From the NCBI GenBank assembly GCA_040387195.1, contig JAZKEF010000013.1, forward strand, positions 124,001 through 188,000: a stretch of 64,000 nt of DNA, in the 5' to 3' direction. Shown here piece after piece: positions 8,452 through 16,866 of the stretch. The position numbers were made by a program, and so were the translations under genes. The stretch's first letter is position 1; the number at the start of each line of letters is the position of its first letter. A model generated the notes under the pieces. The model saw nothing but the letters and a program-made list of their open reading frames with translations. It made no database searches and was not told the DNA's origin. This DNA comes from UKL13-3 sp040387195. Lineage in GTDB: Bacteria; Bacteroidota; Bacteroidia; UKL13-3.

Positions 8452-9720
8452 GTGAAAAATAAACAATCCTTAAACTTACTCTTTACCGCCAACGGCATCA
8501 GCGGTTTTGCCCAAGGTATAAGCATGATTGCCATTCCGTGGTATTTTACCAAAAGTCAGTCGGGTACTTATTTCAATGTATCTTATGGTATCATCACTGC
8601 AATCGTATTATTTTTTGGTTTGTATGCGGGGACCCTTGTCGACCGGTTTAGCCGTAAGGCAAATTTTCTAGGAACAAACTTGATATGCGGGGTATTGATA
8701 CTGGCTATTTCCGTAATGGGGTATCTGAATGGAGCGCTAAGCGATTTTTGGATAATGACGGTTTTTGGAATTACCATGCTCAGCTATAATATTCATTTTC
8801 CAACACTATATGCTTTTGGTCATGAGATTACGGAGCCTGAGTTTTACAATAAGGTTAATTCCAATATTGAAGTGGTAGGGCAAAGTACTTCTATTCTTTC
8901 GGGAGCTTTTGCTGCATTGTTAATTGAAGGTGTTGCTTCCGGAAAAGGGAAGTTGTTCGGGTTTGAAATGGATCTGCCGTTTGCGATTCCACGCTGGGAG
9001 ATCTGGGAAATTTTCATGCTCAATGCAATCACTTATTTTATTGCCGCAATATTGGTGATGATGATCCGGTATACCCCCGTAAAGCAGGCAAGCATAGAGT
9101 TGGGGAATATATGGACACGTGTGGTGAGTGGGTTTTCTTATTTAAAGGAACATCCCATGTTTTTAATATTCGGACTGTTTTCCTATTCGGTATTTGCTAT
9201 GCTGTTGGTGGAGTTGCATTCCGTATTGCCCGGTTATGTAGAACGACATTTGGAGGAGCAGGGAAGCGTTTTTGCAGCTGCAGATTTAATATATGCCATT
9301 GGAGCACTGTTTGCCGGCCTGTTTGTGAGTAAAGTTTTTTCTGCCACACACACTGTGAAGGCAGTAATTATTCTCACGATGATTACTGCAGGGATTTTCT
9401 TCTGGGCTTTTACCAGTAAAAGTGTATTGGTCATTTATGCCATCTCCATTATATTGGGCTTTACCAATGCAGGTATACGCGTATTGCGGCTTACGTATTT
9501 GTTTAACCATATTCCCAATGAACTGATGGGACGTGTGAACAGTATTTTGAATATGGCCAACGTCCTTACCCGCACACTATTCATTTTCTTGTTTTCGATG
9601 CCTTTCTTTACATTTGGCAATCATATGATTTGGGCCTTTCTGGTCATGTCACTGTTTTTGCTGCTTTCGGGTTTGGTATTGATGGTGAATATGAAGAAAC
9701 TTCAGGATGGTACAGCATAA
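8452..9720 (+). CDS. Major facilitator superfamily (MFS) transporter
   Basis: About 422 aa with twelve predicted membrane helices. Early features are GISGFAQGISMIAIPWYF in helix 1 and the loop GTLVDRFSRK between helices 2 and 3, a form of the MFS GxLaDRxGRR motif. The closest general type is the MFS_3/enterobactin-exporter-like group, but the substrate cannot be inferred. The longer frame starts at ATG 8410 (or TTG 8404). I prefer GTG 8452 because a TAnnTTTG box lies inside the longer frame and because KNKQSLNLLFTANG looks like a natural transporter N terminus. It is divergent from recX. A small palindrome (9727-9741, ATTCCC-T-AAGGGAAT-like) follows. Confidence 0.85.
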   Translation: MKNKQSLNLLFTANGISGFAQGISMIAIPWYFTKSQSGTYFNVSYGIITAIVLFFGLYAGTLVDRFSRKANFLGTNLICGVLILAISVMGYLNGALSDFWIMTVFGITMLSYNIHFPTLYAFGHEITEPEFYNKVNSNIEVVGQSTSILSGAFAALLIEGVASGKGKLFGFEMDLPFAIPRWEIWEIFMLNAITYFIAAILVMMIRYTPVKQASIELGNIWTRVVSGFSYLKEHPMFLIFGLFSYSVFAMLLVELHSVLPGYVERHLEEQGSVFAAADLIYAIGALFAGLFVSKVFSATHTVKAVIILTMITAGIFFWAFTSKSVLVIYAISIILGFTNAGIRVLRLTYLFNHIPNELMGRVNSILNMANVLTRTLFIFLFSMPFFTFGNHMIWAFLVMSLFLLLSGLVLMVNMKKLQDGTA

Positions 9721-9765
9721 GAAAGTATTCCCTAAGGGAATGTAAACATAACATACAACAGCAAC

Positions 9766-12246
9766 ATGGGTTACACCATAGAACAGATACACAAAGCAAT
9801 TCAGAGTGACTTCGTGCAGCGCGAAGGAGGAACAGCGTGGATAGAACATTTGCTAATCGATAGTCGAAAGGTAATATACCCGGAAACCAGTTTGTTTTTT
9901 GCCATTAAAAGTGAGCGCAATGATGGTCACCGGTACCTGCAGGATGTATATGATGCCGGGGTCCGTAATTTTATCATTGAAAAAGATTCGATCGTTTCTA
10001 TCAGCATGTTGGCTGTGTTGAAAGATGCCAATATTCTTTCGGTAGCCAATACATCTGAAACGTTGCAGCAACTAGCGGCATGGCACCGGGCACAATTTAC
10101 GATTCCCATAGTGGGTATTACCGGAAGCAATGGAAAAACGATTGTAAAAGAATGGCTGTACCAACTGTTACGAGAAGATATAAACGTTGCCCGGAATCCC
10201 AAAAGTTACAATTCACAGGTTGGTGTTCCCCTTTCTGTATGGCAGTTAGGTGAACAGCATGATCTGGGTTTTTTTGAAGCAGGAATTTCCAAACCCCATG
10301 AGATGGAAAAATTGCAGCGTATCATCAAGCCGAACATTGGCATTTTCACCATGCTGGGTGAAGCACATGATGAGGGTTTTGCAAGCAGGCAGGAAAAGCT
10401 GAATGAGAAATTTAAATTGTTTGAAACTGCAGATATTCTTGTTGCATGTGATGAACAACCTCTTGTTGCAAAAAAACTGGAACAATTCAAGAAAACACAT
10501 CCGGGAGTAAAGTTGTATACATGGTCGCGTGTAAATGAGCGTGCGCAATTATACCTGCAAACAATCAGTCAAGGAACCCATACCACTATCCAGTCTCGCT
10601 CAGGTTCACGCATTTTGAGTGTGCGCATTCCTTTTTCGGATGAAGCATCTATCGAAAATGCATGTACGTGTTTCGCATTCTTAATGTGTTTGCAGCGTGC
10701 ATCAACGGATATTTTATCGCGGTTTGAAGAATTGCAACCGGTAGAAATGCGCATGCAACTTAAGGAAGGAATCAATAATTGTGTAGTCATTAATGACAGT
10801 TACAGTTCCGATTTGCATTCATTACGTATTGCGTTGGATTTCGTAGAGCAGCAAAGCTCGGGATACAAACGCACCTTAATCGTTTCAGATATTTTAGAAA
10901 CGGGAAAAGAAGAAGTTGCGTTGTATACAGAAGTAGCCAAATTAATCCGGCAGAAAGGAATCCAACGGTTGATTGGAATCGGCTCGGTGATATCCAAACA
11001 TGCGGTGCTGTTCGATTCATCTGCTGTTTTTTATTCCGATACGGCTGCATTTATTGAACAGTTTTCGGCAGTGGATTATAACAATGAGATTGTATTGCTG
11101 AAAGGAGCCCGAAAATTTCACTTCGAAAAGATCAGCAAACTATTTGAAAGGCGGGTGCATGAAACGGTGATGGAAATTAATTTGAATGCACTGGTCCATA
11201 ATCTCAATGCATACCGGAGCAAATTGAAGCCGGGAGTGAAGTTAATGGCCATGGTGAAAGCGTTTAGTTACGGAGCGGGAAGTTATGAAATAGCGAAAGT
11301 GCTTGAGTTTAATCGCATTGATTACTTAACGGTTGCATATGCCGATGAAGGAGTGGCACTGCGTAAAGCAGGAATTAAATCACCAGTGATGGTTATGAAT
11401 CCGGAGGTTTCAAGTTTTGATCAGATCCTGGAATATAACCTTGAACCGGAGATCTATAATTTTTTTATTCTCGAACAACTGGTTAAATCGAGTGATGGAG
11501 AAGAAGTAAGTATTCATATTGAAGTGGATGCCGGGATGAAACGATTGGGTTTTGATGAAGATCAGATTGACACATTGATAACTACGTTGAAGAAGTATCC
11601 GAATATCCGCATCAAATCAGTATTTGCCCATTTAGCGGCCAGTGAGGAGAAGAAGCATGATGAATTTACGCAGCAACAGATCACTACATATAAACGCACT
11701 GCTGAACAAATTATCTCAGCATTCGACTATCCAATCCTGCAACATATTTTAAACAGCAGCGGAATTGTACGGTTTCCGGATGCACAATTTGATATGGTGC
11801 GATTAGGAATCGGATTATATGGTATTGATCCATCGGCCGGTTTGCAGAAACAACTGCAACCTATCGGTACCCTTAAAACCGTTGTATCGCAATTGCGCAA
11901 TGTAAAGGCTCATGAAACCATTGGTTACAGCAGGAGAGGTGTGGTGAATAAAGATTCTCTGATTGCAACAGTTGCTATCGGATATGCTGATGGATTGAAC
12001 CGAAAACTGGGCAATGGAAAAGGCAGTATGCTCATTAATGGCAAACGGGTTCCCACAATTGGGAGTATATGTATGGACATGACTATGCTGGACGTGACGG
12101 GTGTGGATGTAAAAGAAGGTGATGAGGTGATCATCTTTGGAAATGAAAATGACCTGAACAGTGTAGCAGATAAAATCGGCACCATTCCGTATGAGGTACT
12201 CACTTCCATTTCACAGCGTGTGAAAAGGGTTTATTATTATGAGTAA
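9766..12246 (+). CDS. murF-alr: Bifunctional UDP-MurNAc-tripeptide:D-Ala-D-Ala ligase / alanine racemase (MurF-Alr fusion)
   Basis: An 826-aa fusion acting in peptidoglycan precursor synthesis. Residues 1 to about 455 are a Mur ligase: the ATP-binding ITGSNGKT lies at about 118-125, followed by the central GIFTMLGEAHDEGF region. Residues about 460-826 are a fold-III alanine racemase. The PLP lysine is K498 in MAMVKAFSYGAGSYE, and the domain contains HLAASEEKKHDEF and SICMDMTMLDVTG. One polypeptide would make D-Ala and couple D-Ala-D-Ala to the UDP-tripeptide. This fusion is known in Bacteroidota. The ATG at 9766 starts 45 bases after the transporter. Confidence 0.95.
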   Translation: MGYTIEQIHKAIQSDFVQREGGTAWIEHLLIDSRKVIYPETSLFFAIKSERNDGHRYLQDVYDAGVRNFIIEKDSIVSISMLAVLKDANILSVANTSETLQQLAAWHRAQFTIPIVGITGSNGKTIVKEWLYQLLREDINVARNPKSYNSQVGVPLSVWQLGEQHDLGFFEAGISKPHEMEKLQRIIKPNIGIFTMLGEAHDEGFASRQEKLNEKFKLFETADILVACDEQPLVAKKLEQFKKTHPGVKLYTWSRVNERAQLYLQTISQGTHTTIQSRSGSRILSVRIPFSDEASIENACTCFAFLMCLQRASTDILSRFEELQPVEMRMQLKEGINNCVVINDSYSSDLHSLRIALDFVEQQSSGYKRTLIVSDILETGKEEVALYTEVAKLIRQKGIQRLIGIGSVISKHAVLFDSSAVFYSDTAAFIEQFSAVDYNNEIVLLKGARKFHFEKISKLFERRVHETVMEINLNALVHNLNAYRSKLKPGVKLMAMVKAFSYGAGSYEIAKVLEFNRIDYLTVAYADEGVALRKAGIKSPVMVMNPEVSSFDQILEYNLEPEIYNFFILEQLVKSSDGEEVSIHIEVDAGMKRLGFDEDQIDTLITTLKKYPNIRIKSVFAHLAASEEKKHDEFTQQQITTYKRTAEQIISAFDYPILQHILNSSGIVRFPDAQFDMVRLGIGLYGIDPSAGLQKQLQPIGTLKTVVSQLRNVKAHETIGYSRRGVVNKDSLIATVAIGYADGLNRKLGNGKGSMLINGKRVPTIGSICMDMTMLDVTGVDVKEGDEVIIFGNENDLNSVADKIGTIPYEVLTSISQRVKRVYYYE

Positions 12247-12328
12247 GGTTGGCATTCTTGCATAGTTGTGCGTGGACACCATCCCTAGCCCTTACTTAAT
12301 AGGAAGGGAACCTCGCGAGATAGAAAGA

Positions 12329-12350
12329 GGAATGGCTGAAAGCCATCCCT
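12329..12350. repeat. Palindrome GGAATGGCT-GAA-AGCCATCCC
   Basis: A 9-bp inverted repeat with one mismatch around a GAA loop, between the convergent murF-alr and DUF559 genes. It is followed on the plus strand by only TTTG. It may act as a weak bidirectional terminator or be another small dispersed palindrome. Confidence 0.4.
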
Positions 12351-12367
12351 TTGTTGAGCACAGAAGA

Positions 12368-12748
12368 CTATTCTTTAGGGTGTTTCAACCGAAACCTAAT
12401 GATATAATCCCTTATAGCTTGCAGAACCGAAGCAGTATTCTCCAGCACTTCTTCATCCGTAAATCGTAAAACAGTGATGCCAATATTTTCTATATGCTCA
12501 GTATTCTTCGCATCTTTAAATAGCATATCAACAGAATAATGGCTTGCTCCATCCACTTCAATCACCAGTAACACATCGTGCGAATAAAAATCGGCAATGT
12601 ACTTTCCAATCGGCTTCTGTCGGTGAAAGTCAACACCTGATAATTCATCTCCTTTTAAATGACGCCAAAGTTCTGCTTCACCTTTTGTGGGGGTGTTTCG
12701 CTTTTGTCTTGCGAAATCTTTAAGGTATGGGGCATAATACACTCGCAT
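12368..12748 (-). CDS. DUF559 / PD-(D/E)XK endonuclease-like protein
   Basis: A 126-aa protein of the DUF559 type, distantly related to very-short-patch repair endonucleases. Landmarks are LWRHLKGDELSGVDFHRQKPIGKYIADFY, with the predicted active-site Asp in ADFYSHDVLLVIEVDG and the E-x-D pair IEVDG about residues 70-75, then ITVLRFTDEEV near the C terminus. Family members are often solitary and uncharacterised; some resemble nucleases. It is the last gene of a minus-strand run, 17 bases after homoserine dehydrogenase, which is probably incidental. Function as a nuclease is inferred, not shown. Confidence 0.8.
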   Translation of the reverse strand: MRVYYAPYLKDFARQKRNTPTKGEAELWRHLKGDELSGVDFHRQKPIGKYIADFYSHDVLLVIEVDGASHYSVDMLFKDAKNTEHIENIGITVLRFTDEEVLENTASVLQAIRDYIIRFRLKHPKE

Positions 12749-12765
12749 ACCCTAAAGATAAAGCC

Positions 12766-14007
12766 CTACAAACTATTTTCCAAAACGGCTGTTGCGGTTT
12801 TAGCAAGCGATGGAATTACAGTAGGTTCCGGAACTTCTGCAATAAAAATATCACTTCGGTTATTCAAGTCAGCATTCAGCAATTGCTGGAGGGATACTTT
12901 ACCGATAATGTATTTATACTCCCGGCTCACAAATTCTTCTTCCACTGTTTCAAAATTCAATACCTCAAAAATATCGGTGTTGGTATAACGGAGATACACG
13001 TTCAACAATACATCATTGTTGAGTGAGACTTGCTGGTGTTGTTCAATTTTTCGGTAACCATAACGGTAGTCGTAACTGAGTGCGGAGATATCAGATAAAA
13101 CAGCAGCTGCGGTGGGATAACTGCCGGCTCCTTTTCCTTTCAGCAATTGTTTGTCGCTGAAAGCAGCTTCTATTTGTATGGCATTAAATTCATTGTTTAC
13201 CGTAAAAAATGCATCATCAGCCTGTACAAATTTAGGAATGATAAAGGCTTTGACTTGTGAATCCTCTTTGGTTGCCTGCGCCACCAATTTGAGTTTATAG
13301 CCTTTTTCTCCGGCATACTGTACATCCCTTTCGGTGAGGTGATGAATTCCATAGTTCAATATTTCTTCCGGTTTTACAATCAATCCAAAAGCATGTGCAA
13401 GCAGGATGGTGAGTTTGTATTTCGGGTCAAAGGCCTGCACATCCAGTGTCGGGTCGCTTTCGGCAAAACCAAGTTTCTGTGCTTCTTGCAATACTTCGGC
13501 ATAACCTTTTCCTTCATTGGCCGTTTTGGTGAGGATAAAATTGGTGGTTCCGTTCAGGATGCCTTCGATGGAACTTAAGGTGTCATTATCGTAATACTCT
13601 TCGAGTGTACGGATAATGGGAATGGCTCCACCTACGGAGGCTTCATACAACAATGGGGTGTTATACTCTTGCTGCAACAGGTATAATTCCGTGAAATGTT
13701 CGGCCAGCAGTTTTTTGTTGGCAGTTACTACCGCCTTTTTTTTGCGGAGTGCGCTGGTCACTATGTCAAAAGCATCATCGGCATTGTCAATAAGTTCAAC
13801 AATCACATTGATGCTGTCATCATTGAGCAACTCATTTTTATCATACGTAAAATGATGTGCAGGAATATTCCTAAGTTTGTGTTTATCCTTCACACAAATT
13901 TTAACAATTTCAGCATTGAAGTCGGGAGTGCGGTTGAGCACATCATACAGGCCACTGCCTACGCAGCCGTATCCGAAGAGTCCTATTTTAAGTTTTTGTT
14001 TGGTCAT
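12766..14007 (-). CDS. hom: Homoserine dehydrogenase
   Basis: A 413-aa NAD(P)H-dependent enzyme reducing aspartate semialdehyde to homoserine, the branch point to threonine and methionine. I chose the ATG at 14007 because it directly precedes KIGLFGYGCVGSGL, the Rossmann GxGxVG motif; the longer frame to 14070 runs into the thioesterase gene. Other landmarks are TANKKLLAEH, EASVGGAIPIIRTL, GILNGTTNFIL and the substrate region FAESDPTLDVQAFDPKYKL. The C-terminal part (about 320-413) could hold an ACT-like regulatory fold, but I cannot confirm it. It is not fused to aspartate kinase. It starts 7 bases after the thioesterase stop. Confidence 0.95.
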   Translation of the reverse strand: MTKQKLKIGLFGYGCVGSGLYDVLNRTPDFNAEIVKICVKDKHKLRNIPAHHFTYDKNELLNDDSINVIVELIDNADDAFDIVTSALRKKKAVVTANKKLLAEHFTELYLLQQEYNTPLLYEASVGGAIPIIRTLEEYYDNDTLSSIEGILNGTTNFILTKTANEGKGYAEVLQEAQKLGFAESDPTLDVQAFDPKYKLTILLAHAFGLIVKPEEILNYGIHHLTERDVQYAGEKGYKLKLVAQATKEDSQVKAFIIPKFVQADDAFFTVNNEFNAIQIEAAFSDKQLLKGKGAGSYPTAAAVLSDISALSYDYRYGYRKIEQHQQVSLNNDVLLNVYLRYTNTDIFEVLNFETVEEEFVSREYKYIIGKVSLQQLLNADLNNRSDIFIAEVPEPTVIPSLAKTATAVLENSL

Positions 14008-14014
14008 GGTACAA

Positions 14015-14449
14015 TTAGTTAGAAGATTGATTATTGAGCAGCAAACAATTGTGAGGATGCGGTTTGGCATTCTTCACAGCAACAAAAACAAATGTGGCAT
14101 CACAGATTACGGCCACCTCACCCAAATGGTTTTCCTTCGCCACATGGATGTATATTTCGATGGAAGTGCGGCCGAGGTTACGGATATAAGCAGTTAACTC
14201 TATGATATCCCCCAAATGAGCAGGAGAAATAAAGTCAACCTTATCTACACTTACCGTCACTGCACCATCACATTCGGTTCCATACAATACCCTGCGGGCA
14301 GCCTTAAGCGCTGTTAAGTCCATTTCGGCAAGTACTTTGCCTCCGAAGAGTGTTCCTGCATAATTGATGTCTTCCGGAAAAACAATGAACGAATGTTTTG
14401 TTTCAAAGTCGGAAATCAATTTGAGATTGTTGCTGTTGATATTGTTCAC
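14015..14449 (-). CDS. Acyl-CoA thioesterase (hotdog fold)
   Basis: A 144-aa single hotdog-domain thioesterase of the YciA/acyl-CoA hydrolase type. Key region: FPEDINYAGTLFGGKVLAEMD, where the Asn-Gly helix contains the catalytic Asp, followed by VTVSVDKVDFISPAHLGDIIEL. The family hydrolyses acyl-CoA thioesters in the cytoplasm. It sits between the trans-sulfuration enzyme (76 bases upstream) and homoserine dehydrogenase (7 bases downstream). Whether that location reflects a role with acyl-homoserine or simply co-transcription is unknown. The substrate cannot be inferred. Confidence 0.88.
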   Translation of the reverse strand: MNNINSNNLKLISDFETKHSFIVFPEDINYAGTLFGGKVLAEMDLTALKAARRVLYGTECDGAVTVSVDKVDFISPAHLGDIIELTAYIRNLGRTSIEIYIHVAKENHLGEVAVICDATFVFVAVKNAKPHPHNCLLLNNQSSN

Positions 14450-14525
14450 TGATTGCTGTATAATTTTGGTTGTTTGTTAAAATATTAAATGAGAGAATAG
14501 TTAAAACGAGGCATGTTGTATGCTA

Positions 14526-15719
14526 CTAACAGACTTCGGCTGCGTGCGCCTGTTCTGCCTGTAAAATATGAATGCCGGTGAATGCCTGTTTGAGGTCATT
14601 GATTAAATCATCAGCGTCCTCCAATCCAACCGATAAACGGATGAGCGAATCCTGTACCCCGGATGCCTGGCGGGTTTCTGCCGGAATCGATTTATGGGTC
14701 ATTTGCGCGGGATGGCAAATCAGACTTTTGATGCCACCTAAACTTTCGGCCAGTTTGAACAAGTTGGTTGAGGTCACAAAATGTTCGGCTGCCTGTAAAG
14801 TGTCTTCTTTCAATGAGAATGATATTACACTGCCAAAAGCGCGTTGCTGTTTTTTTGCAATTTCATGATTTGTGTGGTTCTCCAGTCCGGGGTAATACAA
14901 TTTGTCGATAGATGGTTGTTTACTTAAGAATTCAGCAATGCGCTGTGCATTGTCGGCATGTTTTTGTACCCGCAATGCAAGCGTTTCAATTCCACGGATG
15001 AGCAACCAGGAATCAAACGGACCAAGCACGGCACCCGATGAGTTTTGGATAAACTTGAGCTTCTCGCTGAGCTCCTTCGTTCGGGTAACAACGGCCCCCG
15101 CGATGATATCAGAATGTCCGCCCAGGTATTTGGTGGCACTGTGAATTACAATATCCGCTCCCAATGTGATGGGTTGTTGTAAAATGGGAGAAGCAAATGT
15201 ATTGTCGACTATCAGAAGTGCATTCACTGTTTGTGCAATGGCTGAGATGGCTCTGATATCCGAAATTTTTAGGGTCGGATTGGTGGGGGTTTCAATCCAC
15301 ACAAATTTTGTTTTATCGGTAATGGCATGAATCACATTGCGCACATCGGTTGTATCTACATAGGTTACCTTTACACCAAATTTTTCGTAGATATGTGTAA
15401 AGATGCGGAACGATCCTCCATAGATATCATCACAGGCTACTATTTCATCTCCCGCTTTGAGTAATTTTAATACAGCATCAATGGCCGCCAATCCACTGGC
15501 AAAAGCGAATCCGGCATCACCTTCTTCCAGTGAAGCAATGAGGTCTTCGGCTGCTTTACGTGTGGGATTATTGCTGCGTGAATAATCAAAGCCTTTGTGA
15601 ACGCCAGGGGCATCCTGTACAAATGTGGAGGTCTGGTAAATGGGAACACTGATGGCACCGGTTAATGGATCTACAGGAATAGCGTGTATGATTTGAGTAT
15701 CTAATTTATAAGTTGTCAT
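14526..15719 (-). CDS. PLP-dependent trans-sulfuration enzyme (cystathionine gamma-synthase type)
   Basis: A 397-aa member of the Cys/Met metabolism PLP family. The PLP Schiff-base lysine is K197 in HSATKYLGGHSD. Other conserved parts are SRSNNPTRKAAEDLIASLE, FASGLAAIDAVL, CDDIYGGSFRIF and the C-terminal LIRLSVGLEDADDLI. The family includes cystathionine gamma-synthase, beta-lyase and gamma-lyase, which sequence alone does not separate well. Linkage to homoserine dehydrogenase favours the synthesis direction (activated homoserine plus cysteine). I chose ATG 15719; the frame extends to 15803 through leader sequence. The upstream region carries a Met-rich leader ORF and hairpin, which suggests attenuation-type control. 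Confidence 0.9.
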   Translation of the reverse strand: MTTYKLDTQIIHAIPVDPLTGAISVPIYQTSTFVQDAPGVHKGFDYSRSNNPTRKAAEDLIASLEEGDAGFAFASGLAAIDAVLKLLKAGDEIVACDDIYGGSFRIFTHIYEKFGVKVTYVDTTDVRNVIHAITDKTKFVWIETPTNPTLKISDIRAISAIAQTVNALLIVDNTFASPILQQPITLGADIVIHSATKYLGGHSDIIAGAVVTRTKELSEKLKFIQNSSGAVLGPFDSWLLIRGIETLALRVQKHADNAQRIAEFLSKQPSIDKLYYPGLENHTNHEIAKKQQRAFGSVISFSLKEDTLQAAEHFVTSTNLFKLAESLGGIKSLICHPAQMTHKSIPAETRQASGVQDSLIRLSVGLEDADDLINDLKQAFTGIHILQAEQAHAAEVC

Positions 15720-15848
15720 ATTGTTATTTTTTAATGGTTGTTGAATGGTCCATTCAGAAAGCCGTGAATGAGCGGCAGGAATTAAACACCGGAACAGGCG
15801 CAATCGATTGACTGAATTATTCGGGATGTGAAATTTTGGCGGTGTTGC

Positions 15849-15867
15849 AGGATGCTTCCTGCATCCT
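15849..15867 (-). promoter_or_regulatory. Leader hairpin just after the Met-rich leader ORF
   Basis: Perfect 7-bp stem AGGATGC / GCATCCT with a 5-base loop, extended by GTTG...CAAC pairs across a small internal loop. It begins 2 bases after the leader ORF stop codon (on the minus strand). There is no T run afterwards (CTGCAACACCGCC follows), so it is not a standard intrinsic terminator. A direct repeat CTGCAACACC lies at 15841-15850 and again at 15927-15936, flanking the leader ORF and hairpin. Confidence 0.55.
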
Positions 15868-15869
15868 TA

Positions 15870-15920
15870 TCAACGGTGGGATTGTGGCTGCTCGTGTGAG
15901 CAACGCATACGCATCATCAT
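15870..15920 (-). CDS. Putative leader peptide, 16 aa, rich in Met and Arg
   Basis: Read on the minus strand from 15920, three consecutive ATG codons are followed by CGT ATG CGT TGC, giving MMMRMRCSHEQPQSHR and a TGA stop at 15870-15872. Four of the first five residues are Met and a Cys follows. It lies about 150 bases upstream of the trans-sulfuration enzyme start. The frame continues upstream through SGCNTCG to a possible GTG, which would add two more Cys. Met/Cys codons in front of a methionine-pathway gene fit a translation-sensing leader. No prior description is known to me; the call rests on composition and position. Confidence 0.5.
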   Translation of the reverse strand: MMMRMRCSHEQPQSHR

Positions 15921-16372
15921 ACCGCAGGTGTTGCAGCCTGATGTTAGAGAAAACGGAAGTGTGTTAAAAGAATACACTTGTGATGCGGATGTTTTTATTT
16001 GTACTTAAAAATGATTGTTTCGTCAGCTTGAGATAGGTGAGACGAGTACCTTTAATGCGTGCTTAGATGCACATAGCACAACACATTCGCATGCAGTTAT
16101 GCATTCGGTTCATTAAAAATGATATGTGTTGATGAGTTGTCATTGTGTAATGCAAATATGCGGTAGAAAAAATGATATACGCAAATAAATTTTTTGTTAA
16201 GGCGGATATTGTGATTAGTAGGATAGGTGAAGATGCCTTAATTTACGGATGGTTTAGGTGGGAAATATTTTTTGTAAAAGAGGGGAAGATTGTTTCGCTG
16301 AAAGATCGTTTCGCTAAAAGAGGGCGGATTGTTTTGCTGAAAGAGAAAGAAAGGTACTGATAAAATGGACTG
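15921..16372. other. Gene-free stretch: leader upstream part, GC-poor DNA and short tandem repeat
   Basis: Between the leader ORF and the WG-repeat gene no convincing gene is seen. On the minus strand the part at 15921-16080 contains possible stem elements (CGTC...GACG around 16020-16043) that could belong to the leader RNA; no known riboswitch was recognised. Positions 16275-16347 hold two imperfect 32-base direct repeats (TAAAAGAGGG...GATTGTTT-GCTGAAAGA). A 62-codon frame crosses them but its composition follows the repeat and I do not call it a gene. Confidence 0.5.
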
Positions 16373-16765
16373 TTATTGTACTTCTACTACCTCTTCTCCG
16401 TTTTCATCGAGCAAGCCACGTCTGGTGCCCAAGCCAATAATCGCTAAACCATTTACAAACGGTCCTATATAATCATATTTTGGATCAACAAATACTTCAC
16501 CGGTTTCGCGCACCAGTCCGAATTTTCCTGCCTTCACAATTTTAGCCCGGCCTCTTTCAAACGGATAAATTTCATCATAGATGCATTCAATTACTTCGGC
16601 ACCGGTTTTATCGATAAACCCAACCTTACCGGCTTTTTCGACTTTAGCCCATCCTTTTCTATTGTATGCACCAATCTTATCATACCCTTTTAAGGGTACT
16701 TTGTTTTTTTGTGCAAAAGTGGTATTCCCGACAAATAGTATCAAGGCAAGTAGTAGCGTTCTCAT
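16373..16765 (-). CDS. Exported WG-repeat protein
   Basis: 130 aa with a cleavable signal peptide (MRTLLLALILFVGNTTFA-QK). The rest consists of WG (KWG) repeat units of about 22-24 residues: KGWAKVEKAGKVGFIDKTG, then IYPFERGRAKIVKAGKFGL, then YIGPFVNGLAIIG. WG repeats are beta-rich and of unknown biochemical role, common in Bacteroidota exported proteins. This copy is short compared with typical multi-repeat relatives. It is probably periplasmic. It is not tightly linked to its neighbours (101 bases to the next gene). Confidence 0.82.
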   Translation of the reverse strand: MRTLLLALILFVGNTTFAQKNKVPLKGYDKIGAYNRKGWAKVEKAGKVGFIDKTGAEVIECIYDEIYPFERGRAKIVKAGKFGLVRETGEVFVDPKYDYIGPFVNGLAIIGLGTRRGLLDENGEEVVEVQ

Positions 16766-16866
16766 TTCGTTTATTTTTATATTCAGTGCGTTTATTAAGT
16801 AAACAGGTTTTACTTAAAAAGTGGCCCAATATAGCCAATAAGTTTATTTTTTCTAACTGCTTTACA

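Noticed and set aside
15921..16150. SAM riboswitch upstream of the trans-sulfuration gene
   Set aside because: I searched by eye for SAM-I and SAM-II core sequences on the minus strand and found none; a translated Met-rich leader fits the data better.
16172..16360. 62-codon plus-strand frame in the gap upstream of the WG-repeat gene
   Set aside because: It is largely made from short direct repeats, has no start-site support and no domain features.
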